Translations under genes and position numbers: made by a program | Assembly: GCF_010015615.1 (NCBI RefSeq) | Contig: NW_024468935.1 | Coordinates: forward strand, 3,397,935-3,461,934 | DNA from: Cucurbitaria berberidis CBS 394.84 | Lineage: Eukaryota > Ascomycota > Dothideomycetes > Pleosporales > Cucurbitariaceae | Direction of reading: 5' to 3' | DNA: 64,000 nt | In this document: one piece after another, positions 33,798-44,605 of the stretch | How positions within the stretch are numbered: the stretch's first letter is position 1 | Layout of the letters: each line of letters opens with the position of its first letter | Notes under the pieces: generated by a model | The model's input: the letters and a program-made list of their open reading frames with translations, nothing else | The model's database searches: none | Told to the model about the DNA's origin: nothing

Positions 33798-35693
33798 ATG
33801 TGCTAAGCGTGCGTATTGTTGAATTGACCTAGATATGTTTCAGTGGGTTCCTTCGCGTTGCACGTATCCAAAGCCCAGGTAGAAAAAAGGTGCTGCGCCC
33901 TCTCTCGTGACCGTCTCAGCCTCGCAACTGCTTCTTCAGTTGCAGGTCCTAGGAAGGAGCAGATAGATACTGCAGGCAGGCTATGACATGTAGGGAATAG
34001 TCCCTGAACGGTCCAATCTGTCCCAATTATGTAGGCCTCTCCTCAAATTTGTTGTCTTGTTGTCGTAGTTTCGGTAAAACCGGCGCGCTGATTGTTTCCA
34101 AACACCCGTTGACTCGCACAAAGGATCGAAAGAGGGAGTCAAATAGCGGAAATATGTACGGCTTAAAGGCGTTGCTGGAAGGCGGCGGCAGGGAGGAGAA
34201 GGGCGGCAGATCGTGGGTGCAGTCGAAAGTTTTTGGGCGAAGCGGCAGCAACGGGAATGGCCAATCGGGAAAGTGATAGAGACGTCAGATTCGATATTTG
34301 CGCGCGGAGCATCAAGAGGGTTCTTCGGCAGAATGGAAGGGCGTCGAGTGGGTGGGATTGCAGCACAGCGACGCTCTGCATGGATGCTCGAGCGATGAGT
34401 TCACCGCACCCGCCGGCGTCACTGTTTTGCCGTCGCTTAGCGTAGTAAGCGCGGGCCGCCATGACTCGTGGTCAGCCTTACTTCATAAACCGTAGCTGCC
34501 ATTTGCTGAGGTGGTAAGAACTCTAAACACATCAAGTCGTCCAGCAGATGGCGGAAACAGGAGCGATTAGCGTTTGGTAGACATCACTGTCAAGCACGAA
34601 TAGTAGCGAGCCAGTTTAACAGAAAGAATACCCATCCGGTACCTCATGTATTAAGCGCATATTACAATACATACTGAAAAGAAACAAGCCTGATAGCCCA
34701 TCCAACCATTTCCCATCTCAACCATTCCGACAAGTATTCAAAATGCAATGTCAAAAATAGAACAAGAACTCGCAATAAATCGATAGCAGTAAAAGATCCC
34801 ATGTACGGTGGTATTAAATCGCCGGAGTAGCTCTTGTTGTAGACAGACTGCGGTGAAGACGCAAAACTATCTCGGCGGAAAAGTACTGATGTGAACAGAA
34901 TGATGACTGGCGTAAAGTGATATCAAGCGTAGAGTGGGGTCTGATTCGAATATACTGCGGACATCTTTTGGAAGTCTCGTAGGGAGAGTGGTCGATGGTA
35001 AGCGCCACATTTCCGCAACATCGTACTTGGTGGAAGGCCAATGAATGCGGTGCTTGGGAGCTATGTTGCCATTATACTCGTTGTCGAGAGTAAGATCGGA
35101 GTCGGGAGTGAAGGCTTGTTCGCAGGCGTAGGAGACCAGTACGCGGTCAGATTATTAGCGAGCGTGAATCGAGGCGATCAAAAGTCCACGCTGAATGGAA
35201 CGGATCACTACTGTTCGGACAAAATAATAACCAAAGCACGGCTTCGGCCAAAGTAGCGCAAGCAGGGGAATTCCTCGCCTTCCATTGCCGTACTGAAACG
35301 CAGGATCGCTGGCACCAAAATACACATCGGCAAAAAGAGAAGAACGAAAGAAAACCGACGGTGTCCAAACGCATGCAACATTGTCCAAGTAAAACGGTAT
35401 AGTATCATCTCGAACCAAATATAACGAGAAACAACACATGTCCCATATGTTCATAAATGCTTTTTTCGGTAACCAAATTCAAAATGCGGTGATCGGGAGC
35501 GCGGGCTCCATGTGGATGTAGTCTCTACCGTCGTAGCATCATTCTTCGTATGCATCGTAAAGTCAATCCAGTATTCAGGGCCAAGCTACACTTAAAGGCC
35601 GTAAGCGTCGTCATCGTTCGTTTCAAGGGTGCCATCGCACGTTCGTTGAAAGAGTGGTGATACGTGCGACGGATTCATTTCGTTATTGAGAGC
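33798..35693. other. long upstream region of the heat-shock factor gene
   Basis: 1.9 kb without a supported gene. The part next to 33797 is the likely promoter and leader of the HSF gene; the part above about 34600 is AT-richer and ends in the 3' flank of the RRM-R3H gene. Long leaders are common for such regulators. Confidence 0.5.
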
Positions 35694-37617
35694 TCACTGT
35701 CCTACTAGGATCTCAACGTTGGACTGAGACGACAGCTCGTCGCTGCCGCGATTCTGATGTCCGTTCTGTCGCGGGCGGCCAAAGCCTTGCCCTCGTTCTG
35801 GGAGCGGCCCGCGAGGTTGTCGCGACGGGCGGTCATCATAAGCATTACTAAAAGTCCGGTGGCCTCCAATTGGGCCGGGGGCATCCCACGAAGTCATCTG
35901 TCGTAACGCACGTGGGCTGCTATTCTGGCCAAAGCTAGAGTTGAGTTGCATGCGTCCCATTTCCCTCTCGAGCAAGCCTTCGTCGCGTTGCGTCATGGAA
36001 CCGGTTGTAGGGGTGCCGTTTGGATTGGTGGAGGTGCCGCTGAAACCAAGGCCCTCGAGAGAGATGCCACCGGGACGACCCACAGGATGGCTGGCGGTGG
36101 ATGGCGCGGGCGAGGGCGTGTAAGATCGAAGATCCGCATACGACTTGGCACCGCGAAGATTTGGCACTGCATTCAAGCCGCCCGGTGAATCAGGGAATCC
36201 CAATAGGCCTGAAGGTTGTCGGCCAAAGGGATTATAGAATCCTCCTTCAGCACGAACGTCGCTGAAATCAGTGGTAGCGGCGCGGTTGAGGTTACGGCGG
36301 GGCTGCTCCATGTGATTTGTGGGCATCTGCGGCATAGGCGGACTGAGACCCTGATTGTTGTCGTGCACCTTGAATATGTGCACCTGTCGCTGCTCACCCG
36401 TGCCCTTGGAGACGTGAGCAAGACCTAGCTGATGAGCCAGGGTATGGACGGTGCGACGCTGGAGGGGTGCCAAGGTGGAGGGGAAGGTCATGCTATCCCT
36501 CTCAGGTACCTCTTTGAAGAGCAACAGCTGAGAGTAGAATTGTAGAACTTGAGGGTCGTTGAGATCGACATCTGGACATTGGTCAGCAAGGAAACCCAGA
36601 AAAGAGCTACACCACGCGGTGACTTACCAACAGTTGGGGTGGGACCACCACGCATGGCAGATACAGGCGAGGGGGATGAGGCGGGTATGTGAGAAGCAAG
36701 CGAGCCGAAGGAAGGCTGAGACTGAAGGTTGCCTCCCAGTGGTCGATGCTGTTCCTCGAGCTGTCCGCGACGCTCACGCTTCTCACGCTCGATCCGCTCG
36801 CGTTCTGCAAGCGGCAACATTTTCTTGTATTCGACGCGGAGCTTTCTGCCGTTGAGCTCGAAATGATTCATCGACTCGATGACAGCGGCTGTCTCCTCGG
36901 CCGTGGTGAAGTTTGCAAAAGCCAGCCCCCGGAATACACCGTTGTCAAAGTGGTAGTTGAAGGCATAGGGCAAAGGCAGACGGAGGTCTGTCATGAGCTG
37001 CACGAGTTGCTCCTTCTTGACTGCGAAGGGAATGTTCTTGATGACGATGGCGGTGGGGATAAGCTCTTCGTCCACGTCGTGGCCATAGCTCGAGTTCTGC
37101 ATCGAGTTTAGGTTGCCGCTGCTCAGACTGGGAAGAGCAAAGCTAGGCAGGCCTTGAGGAGACGGGTCCATCCATCCCTAGAGCAGTTTGCGTCAGTATT
37201 ATGGTGATGGGATGGGTTGGGTGTCGAGCTCCTTACCGAAGGCAGTGCGCTGCGGCCTCCCCGCTGCTGTGATTTCATGCGAGCAGCGGCAGCACCACCC
37301 CCAAGCGAACCCAGACCGTTTTGCGAGAACGCATTGGTATTCCAAGCAGCAGGGGCGCCCATGTCATAGCCGTAGCCGCCTGCGTGCATGGTCTGATTGA
37401 GGCGCTCGTAGTTGCGAGGCTGCTGTTGTTGTTGCTGCTGTTGCTGTTGTTGTTCGTAGCCGCGGGCGTGCTCGTCTTGAGGGTACATGTTGGCCTGGGG
37501 CAGGGGAGCGTAGGCGTCGAACTGCCGCGAGGGCATGCGGTGCAGCGTGGTATTCTGGGGCTGGTTGCGATGGGAGCCTGGGGACCGTGACGTGGACTGG
37601 TCGTAGGCAGAGTACAT
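35694..37617 (-). CDS. RRM and R3H domain RNA-binding regulator (Pin4/Cip2 type)
   Basis: Three exons, 37617-37237, 37177-36628 and 36571-35694, with introns of 59 and 56 nt, give 602 residues. The N-terminus has a run of about 11 glutamines near residues 56-66. An RRM lies at about 169-246 (AIVIKNIPFAVKKEQLVQLM, RGLAFANFTTAEETAAVI). An R3H domain lies at about 318-380 and is rebuilt by the second join (VLQFYSQLLLFKE, LAPLQRRTVHTLAHQLGL). The C-terminus is Gly/Pro/Ser-rich and disordered. This domain order is that of S. cerevisiae Pin4/Mdt1 and S. pombe Cip1/Cip2, cytoplasmic regulators of mRNA fate in stress and cell cycle; Pin4 is also bound by the Rad53 FHA domain. The name is given by domain order, not by alignment. 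Confidence 0.9.
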
Positions 37618-39521
37618 GGTGTGTGGTGTGGTGAGGATTGAGCTGCAGCGAGCGAAGGGAAAATTAGGGCAGAGGGCAGGGTTGGTGGTTTAGTACATTT
37701 GATGCCAGGCTTGGCGAGGCAGAGGATCCAAGCTCGCCGGAGGGTAAGATGAGGGAAGAAAAACGGCGCAAATGAACCCAAGTCGCGTGGGAGGGGGGTG
37801 GAAAAGGGGGAAGATGAAGCTTGAGCAGCGCTGATGGGCGTGTCGAGGTTGGCTGGCGATGTTGGGCTAGGAGAGCAGGGTTGTGGGCCTTTCTCCTTTC
37901 GACACTGGGACTGGGTAATGAGCCGCACCACGGGTGGGTCGGGGCTAGCAGAGACGTCAGAGGGTTCCAATGTCGCCTACGCGTCGGCGGCGCAAAGGGG
38001 CCTGTTGGTATTTCTGCGTGCGAGTCGAACAAGGCAGTCTTGGGGAATCGGGACGAGAGGGAAGAAAGGGACGTGAGGTGTGCAGTGCTGAAAAATGTGC
38101 CGCCGAGGGCCACACGACTAGCGGGGAGACGGCTGCACGAAGCCAACAGAAGGCCCCCCTGGAGATATTTGCCTCTGGCACGCGTAGCCAGCCGGGAGTC
38201 AGCGCGACGATGCGGGTTGAGTCACACGCAGACGAGGGTTTCAATCTAGGACAGAGGGGGGGTGGAGGGAAGAGAGGGGAGCAGCGCGGCAGAGAAACGA
38301 GGGGCATTCAAAGTCATCAGTCAGTCAGAGAGTCTGGAGTGATGGATGGATGGATGGAAAAGCAAAAGCACGCTTCATTGGCTCTTGTGCATCTCCTCCA
38401 ATAAAAGCCCCGGGCGGCGATACGATAGACTACCATTACCCAAAGGTACTTGGTGTGTGCATTGGAAGCCTCTCGTGGAATATACCAACAGCCTTACTAC
38501 TCATGATCCCAGTCCACTACTTGGCTAACACAACGCTCTGCCCATCCGTGACCCGGTACCTGGTCGCCATGCCGATACTCTTAACGGCATAGATAGAAGC
38601 ACATTCCAAGCCTACCCGCAACATGGCTCACGGATGTTTTGGTGGAGTTTGCGAGGGGGGAGAAGGGCCTAATCCCAAGCGCCACACCACCATATGCTTC
38701 TGGAAGTGGGCGGGCCGTAGCGTTAGCTCCCTGCTAACCAACGTGCCATGCTGCTCGCCAGTTTCCCTGATTCCGAGTGAAGCGTCGTTTGATATAATGA
38801 TATAACAAGTAATCAATCCTCCTCCTCCAAACTATACTGCAGACTTCCAGGGTACATAACAATCATGTCGCATGTGGGCGGGGTTTCAGTACGATGGCTT
38901 GCGTCAGCGCACGAGACAGTGCCCGGTGTTCAGCGGAATAACATCAGCTGCCAAACCGCTTCGCCACTGGTCATCTCAACCCATCATTTGCTCCTCACTG
39001 CAGGTCAGAAGCATTCACTGTCAAAAGTGAGGCGTGAGGCTGGACTGATTACATTGGCGAGCGTGATCATCATTTCTCCCACTTAGCATAGCCCCTTGCT
39101 CGCCCCTCAAATCTCTCGTAGCAACTCTTACAGGTCGAATCTCAACACCTGCATCATCGCACAAAAGCAGACACGGCGAACGACGGCATGGTTGCACGGC
39201 ATACAGAGCCAACAGCGCTGCCTTTCAAACAACGAGACTAGGCCGCGACGGCCTACCATGGCAGCCGCTACGAGCCATCGCGACGGCTTCCCGCTTTTCT
39301 CATCTTTCCGACTGGCTGAGGCACAGCAGCAGTCGTCGTAGGATCGCTTAGCCGCATTGCAGGTGCAGTCATGTGATGGCGGCCACTCCAATAGCTCTGT
39401 AGAATCAAGTCGGCCTGCATGCGTCCGCTGCTCATCATGCCAGCTTGCATTGACGTCTCGTGCAGCAGGCGGCAGAAAGTTCAAGTTGAGCGTGCTAATA
39501 ATACCCTCCACGGCATGTCAT
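37618..39521. other. upstream region of the RRM-R3H gene and spacer
   Basis: 1.9 kb without a supported gene. The first 700 bases next to the RRM-R3H start are GC-rich with long chance frames on both strands and probably hold a long leader and promoter. A short GATG microsatellite lies at 38341-38358. From about 38600 it is ordinary spacer running into the 3' flank of the GYF gene. Confidence 0.5.
38341..38358. repeat. GATG microsatellite
   Basis: Four perfect tandem copies of gatg followed by a partial fifth copy. Confidence 0.85.
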
Positions 39522-40844
39522 TCAATCGTCAAAGTCCAGCAGTCGTGACCACTCCGTGTCCCCAACCCGACGGAATTCAGCGCCTGCTGCGAACTGTCCC
39601 GCTTCCTCCCACGCTTGCATTGTCGCTTTATCATACGGCCCATTGGTGTCTCCTTCTGGGGCAGTAAGCCAATGGAACTCCCATTGTACAGGTCCAGCAT
39701 TCGGATTCTTCCAATCTTCTCCCGTTTCGCGCTTGTACTGCCGCATTACCACTTCCCGAGGAAGTTCGTAGATATCATCTACCCCTCGATCCGAGAGCCG
39801 ACTTGCGCATTCGGTAATCGAGTCAATAGCTTCTTTCGCCCTAGTCGCTGCAGCTTCGCGCAATGGGTCTTCATCCACTTCCATATGCTGACTTTTCTTC
39901 TTCTTGGACCACGTCTTGGTTTGCTTTTTAGGTGCTGCCTTGCCATATCGTACAAGGGCCTCCATAGGCGTCTCACCAACGTCCAAGTGACTAATGAGTG
40001 TCGACATGACATCACTCGTAATGATCGAATCTTCTGCCCGCTCTCGGGCCTTCTGCTCAGCGTCCCGCATGTCTTGTGCTTCCTTCGCCTTCTTCATATC
40101 CTTCTTAGAGATGCCCTCTAACCACGAATCTTGGGCGGCTTCTGGATCGTATGCTTTGCGTACAAAGTTGCCGGCCTCGTCAAATCGGCCTTCTTCTTGC
40201 TCGGCACTCATGTTGAAAGCATCTAGCTTGGGAGCATGCTTTTTCTTGCTGCCTGCTCCTAGCTCCTCGTCCATGTCTGAATCTACTCGGTCGCGGTCCT
40301 CATCGCCACTATCCTCACTGCTGCTTTCCACTTCCTCCGTCCTGCTCTTCGGGTCCTTGGTGAAGTCGACCGCAACATGGCCTCCAGACTTGCTGTTGTC
40401 TTCCTGGCCTTCGATCTCGTCCATGTCCAAGAACCGCAGCTTTTTCTTCTTCTTCGTCTGATCCCTTTGTGATTCCTCGGTCTCATCATCGTCCTTGTCT
40501 TCGGTTGCAAACATATCTTCGTCGTCTTCATCATCTTTCGCAGGCTTGTCTTTCTGATTTCGAGCCTCCGCGCGTGCGTTGAAGTTTTCTGTGGAGCTAT
40601 CAGAGTCGTAGCCGTCGATGTTGACTGCATTGCGCTTGATTCCCGCGCCTTTTCCAATTACATCTGCTTCTAACACGGGGTCTTCTTCGTCTTCGGCATC
40701 TGGGGCGAGGGTGGAGGGGTTTCTTGGGTCGAAGCGAGGTTTTTTTGCAGAAGGTTCATTGCTATCCAGGTCGTGGGTTCGAGTGAATTGCTCGCCAGCG
40801 CGCTTGGGACGCGCGGGGTTGTAGGTGCCACTAGAGCTTGCCAT
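39522..40844 (-). CDS. LIN1: U5 snRNP-associated GYF-domain protein (Lin1/CD2BP2)
   Basis: A single exon from ATG 40844 gives 440 residues. The N-terminal two thirds are very acidic and lysine-rich, with the conserved blocks KRNAVNIDGYDSD, EEGRFDEAGNFVRK and DSWLEGI known from CD2BP2/Lin1 proteins. A GYF domain closes the protein at about residues 385-440 (VQWEFHWLTAPEGDTNGPYD, then KATMQAWEEAGQF), with the GPY and W..G.F positions that bind proline-rich ligands. Human CD2BP2 (U5-52K) and yeast Lin1 are components of the U5 snRNP before tri-snRNP assembly. The frame upstream of 40844 is open but has no ATG. It is divergent from UFD1. Confidence 0.93.
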   Translation of the reverse strand: MASSSGTYNPARPKRAGEQFTRTHDLDSNEPSAKKPRFDPRNPSTLAPDAEDEEDPVLEADVIGKGAGIKRNAVNIDGYDSDSSTENFNARAEARNQKDKPAKDDEDDEDMFATEDKDDDETEESQRDQTKKKKKLRFLDMDEIEGQEDNSKSGGHVAVDFTKDPKSRTEEVESSSEDSGDEDRDRVDSDMDEELGAGSKKKHAPKLDAFNMSAEQEEGRFDEAGNFVRKAYDPEAAQDSWLEGISKKDMKKAKEAQDMRDAEQKARERAEDSIITSDVMSTLISHLDVGETPMEALVRYGKAAPKKQTKTWSKKKKSQHMEVDEDPLREAAATRAKEAIDSITECASRLSDRGVDDIYELPREVVMRQYKRETGEDWKNPNAGPVQWEFHWLTAPEGDTNGPYDKATMQAWEEAGQFAAGAEFRRVGDTEWSRLLDFDD

Positions 40845-41172
40845 GACTAAATAATATACGGTGCGTTGGGTTCGATTCAAGACAACGCAGAACTTAGTGT
40901 CTGGGAGGGAGGAACAGGCAGTGACGTCTGCACGAGATCGGAGAGCTTTGGAGCTTGGGCCGCCCAAACAACCGCGGCGGAGTGCACACACGGTTCGACC
41001 AGTATCCCGTAGCGTTACCTAGCACCCTCCGTCCGTCATTTGCCTTCTCAGTAATCAACCTTCTACATTCATAGGCTTCTTCGCGGTCTTCTCTTGCTAT
41101 TGACTCTTTCCTTGGTCTTTAGCCCTCACCATCAGGCCCACGCCTTCTCCTGTCCAAGGACCCTCCGCCAAC
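40845..41172. promoter_or_regulatory. divergent promoter of the GYF gene and UFD1
   Basis: 328 bp between two outward-pointing start codons. The side next to UFD1 is C/T-rich, as usual for fungal transcription start regions. No specific site is claimed. Confidence 0.5.
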
Positions 41173-42341
41173 ATGGTAAGAGCGACCCCACACTTTCCGT
41201 ACATCTGAACTCACCACCACCAGTTCAACCCTAATTTCTACAACGAAGACGACCCGATGGCCATGTACCAATCTCTACGGCGCGGCGGCGCCCCCAGACG
41301 CTTCGACGAGTACTTTCGCTGCTACCCCATTGCCATGCTCCCCGGCCCAGAGCGCGAAGAGGCGAACCACGGCGGCAAGGTGTTCCTTCCTCCAAGCGCT
41401 CTCGACAAGCTTACAAGGCTACATATCACATATCCCATGCTTTTCGAGCTCATCAATGGAAAGCAGGGCCATAAGAAGACACATGCTGGTGTGCTGGAGT
41501 TTATAGCGGAGGAGGGCAAGATCTATCTGCCGTATTGGGTACGTCGCTATATCCGGGTGATACGATAGTATGCTAAGAAATCTCACAGTTGATGGAGACG
41601 CTCTTGCTCGAGCCTGGTGACCTTCTACAAGTCAAGTCGACCGATCTTCCACTCGGAACCTTCATCAAGCTCCAACCCCAAGACCCTGCCTTCCTAGAGA
41701 TCTCAGATCCCAAGGCAGTCCTCGAGAACGCATTCCGAAACTTCTCGTGCCTTACGACCGGCGATATCTTCACCTTTGCATACAACGATAATGTATACAG
41801 CATAGCTGTACTGGAGACAAAGCCAGAACATGCCAGCAAAGCCATTTGCACGCTAGAAACGGATCTGTCAGTCGACTTCGCACCGCCTGTAGACTATCAA
41901 GAACCACAGAAGACAAGCGGGACAAGCACTCCGCGAAGTGGGAAGGGCGTCATGGCTGGAAAAGGGGGCACATTGCATTCACACGGCACCATGGCTCAAG
42001 CGATCAACTACGCCGCTATTGCTCCCTCATCAACAACTGCCGCTGCCGGAGCCAAAGCCACTTCCTCAAACTTCTTCACCACAGGCCACAAGCTTTCCAA
42101 GAAAGGCAGCAAGGCTCCAACTCCACAAGCTTCTACGCCCGTGGCTGGACAGTCCACAAATCCACCACCAACTATACGACGCACCAACGGTCCGCAACCG
42201 CTCAGGTTAGCTCCTGGCAAGCTCTTCTTCGGATACGGGATCAAGCCAGTCAAGGGCAAAGAGGAGGAGGGTGAGCAGAAGGAGTCGAAACATTTTGAGG
42301 GCGCAGGTCAGACGCTGCGGAAGAAGAAGGGTGACAAATAG
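41173..42341 (+). CDS. UFD1: ubiquitin fusion degradation protein 1
   Basis: Three exons, 41173-41175, 41224-41538 and 41589-42341, with introns of 48 and 50 nt, give 356 residues. Exon 1 is only the ATG; the next exon opens with FNPNFYNEDDPM. The conserved core is FDEYFRCYPIAMLPGPERE, GGKVFLPPSALDKLTRL, YPMLFELING, LPYWLMETLLLEPGDLLQVK and FSCLTTGDIF, which form the double-psi barrel domain (about residues 20-200) that binds ubiquitin and, with Npl4, recruits Cdc48 to substrates in ER-associated and nuclear degradation. The C-terminal region is Ser/Thr/Pro-rich, with a late conserved block KLFFGYGIKPVK that probably belongs to the Cdc48/Npl4-binding part. An in-frame ATG at 41257 is a weaker alternative start. 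Confidence 0.95.
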
Positions 42342-42857
42342 TGCTAAAGAAAGGGTACTAGGGGCAGTTTTGATTTTCCACATGTTCGAAGCATTTCACG
42401 GCGCTGAAACAAGAGCTGGACGGAGGACATGGCGTGCGGCGTTTACAACAGATACCTCCGGACTGTGTTTGCATCGATCATACTTGGGCTAAGCCCAAAA
42501 ACCTTGATCACTGCGATACATTGACCAAAAAGATTGTGACTCCCTGATTTATCCAGATTGACTCGTCGTAACTATGCTAATAACATATAGCGCATCTCGT
42601 TAGAGGGTATCACATTAGATTTTAAGATGCTCACAAACCAAGGAACAACTATCGTGTGATGTGTATATTATCTCGCCAGGCTATCGTTTGCCCGGCCGCG
42701 CAATGCCGCTTCATGCGTTAGTCATGCAAGCGAACATTGCGGATACTTCGTCGTGCGTGCCAACCCGCATACCCGTTCTGATAAAGTACCCCGTCATCCC
42801 TCAGCACTATCTCAGAAATCTTGCGCCAAACCTCCAATACGCACACCATACCCCTTC
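42342..42857. other. convergent 3' intergenic region
   Basis: It lies between the ends of UFD1 and the small basic-protein gene. No gene is supported. Confidence 0.5.
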
Positions 42858-43585
42858 TCAGACCTCATCAGGCTCAACCTCCTCCTCCTTGACCACGAGA
42901 CCTTTCTCTCCGCCACTCTCGCCGTCGCTACCTCCCTTCTTTGGAGTCTTCTTGGCCTTGGTCGCACGCGACTTCTTGGTAGGCGTCTGAGGCTCACCAC
43001 TGTCGTCGTCAATGCTGCGCTTGCCGCCCTTGGTCTTTTTGGCTGAGTGGCCGGCACCGCCCTCGGGGACGTCCCAGCCCAGTGTCTCGTAGAGGTCACG
43101 CTGCTTGACGCGGAGCGCCGAGATGCGGTTGCGGATGGAACCGATGGTGGTGCCTGGATGATAGTGTCAGTAAGTCAAAGTACAGGATGCTGCCGAATGA
43201 AAAGAGTGGTAGTGTAAGATGGGAAGTGGTGGAACGTGACGGAAGTAAATGCACACGGCGACGAGAAATGCATATAGCTATGCGAAAGAAGAGCATTGGC
43301 TCTGACTGACATACCTGAAAACGCCTTGGACAGCTGGTCGTACTCGTCAGGTTTGACGTAGCGGCCTTGAGTCAACAGCAAGAGCTATGTTCCATTTCAG
43401 TACAATGCGTTCTCACTCTCTCCTAACATTGGAATACCTTGTTGTCATTCGGACCCTCCCAGGTGAATTTCTACACAAAACGTCAGTCACCACTCGAACA
43501 GACACATGCACAAACTGGCAGAAACACTCACGCCACCGGCTTCACCAGCTTCGCCATTGGTCGCAGCAGCTTTCTTAGGAGCCAT
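42858..43585 (-). CDS. small basic, probably nuclear protein with a SANT/Myb-like N-terminus
   Basis: Four exons, 43585-43532, 43470-43438, 43384-43315 and 43153-42858, with introns of 61, 53 and 161 nt, give 150 residues. None of the exons alone shows the gene. The N-terminal 80 residues read KFTWEGPNDNKLLLLTQGRY, then PDEYDQLSKAFSGTTIGSIR and NRISALRVKQRDLYETLGW. The tryptophan, the LLLL segment and the IRNRISALR helix resemble a short SANT/Myb-like fold. The last 70 residues are Lys/Ser/Glu-rich with several KK stretches (KKTKGGKRS, TPTKKSRATKAKKTPKK), as in nuclear, chromatin-linked proteins. I recognise this as a conserved-looking ascomycete type but not its function. The 161-nt intron is long for this window. 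Confidence 0.8.
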
Positions 43586-44605
43586 GTCGGATGTTGATGT
43601 TATTGTTTGCTGTTGTGGTGGGAAGCGTTGCTTGAGCGTCAAGAGGCGAAGAGGGTGCGAGAGTGAGCAAGAGAAGGTTACCAGAGGGGATGGTGGGTGC
43701 GATATTTATGCGTCTCTAGTGTGTCTGAGCGGGTGCTGCGAGGAAGTGAGAGGGCGCGATGAGTAGCGGTGGTGAAGGCCTGTTTGGCACTTGCAGAGAG
43801 TGGTATGGTGGGTTAGAGGCTCACTCTCACCTGAAGACTCGAGGAGAGACTGAGTGAGGACTTGATCACAGATCTGAGAGGAAATGTACGAAGATGCTTT
43901 GTGGCACAGCAGTGGTGCCCTACACTGTGCTGGAGGTATCTATCTACCTACGAATAAAGTTTAGTTCTTTGTAGAATTTGGTCAAGCTATGTGCTGGCGG
44001 AGCATGAGGAGATGCACGATTCCACTGTGGATTTAACCGCCTGCTACTGATCAACAGGTCATTCCTAACTTGCTGACTGCATCATTCTCCTGAATCAATT
44101 TCTTTCGTCTCCTGATATGCCTCTTCACCATCACCACGCGCGCAAAATAATTTTTGAGCGATGAAGGCATGTGCTGATAGGCTTCGCAAGACTCAAAGAA
44201 AATGAAGATTTAGGCCTATCATAAATTCTTGATTTATATATAGGCAATGCTGGTGTCATACCAATCACGTAGATTGATATAAGGTGTAGTTGCGCTCTAA
44301 CAGCCTGTGGTCATCCTGCTACCATCCACATAGCGATATACCCTGTTTTCGAGCAGCAAGCTTCGTTGGTGGTGATCCCTCATACTCTTTCCTCAGAGCG
44401 CTGATTTGTCTTGCTTCCTTCGCGCTCTCCTTCCCCATTGGACGACATAGCTCATGAAAAGCTTTGTGAAGGCATGCTGGCTCAGGGTATGGGATAGACC
44501 TTCCCCATCAAGTGGCCAGACGTGTGTAGACCTGTTGTCTAGACTCATGTCTCCTAATGAATCAGCGATTTCGTTTTCCTGTTTTGTATAGCTCCGTGAC
44601 TTTGG
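43586..44605. other. upstream region of the small basic-protein gene
   Basis: 1 kb without a supported gene; it holds the promoter of the minus-strand gene on its left and the 3' flank of the next minus-strand gene on its right. Confidence 0.5.

Noticed and set aside
37664..38146. A 160-codon frame on the minus strand upstream of the RRM-R3H gene
   Set aside because: The region is GC-rich with open frames on both strands and no conserved motif, which fits a long leader better than a gene.
39615..40461. Long plus-strand frames opposite the GYF-protein gene
   Set aside because: They are antisense shadows of an acidic, lysine-rich coding sequence and start at poor codons.
40868..40884. A tRNA B-box-like string (ggttcgattcaag)
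   Set aside because: No A-box, acceptor stem or anticodon arm could be built around it. It lies in the promoter of the GYF gene.
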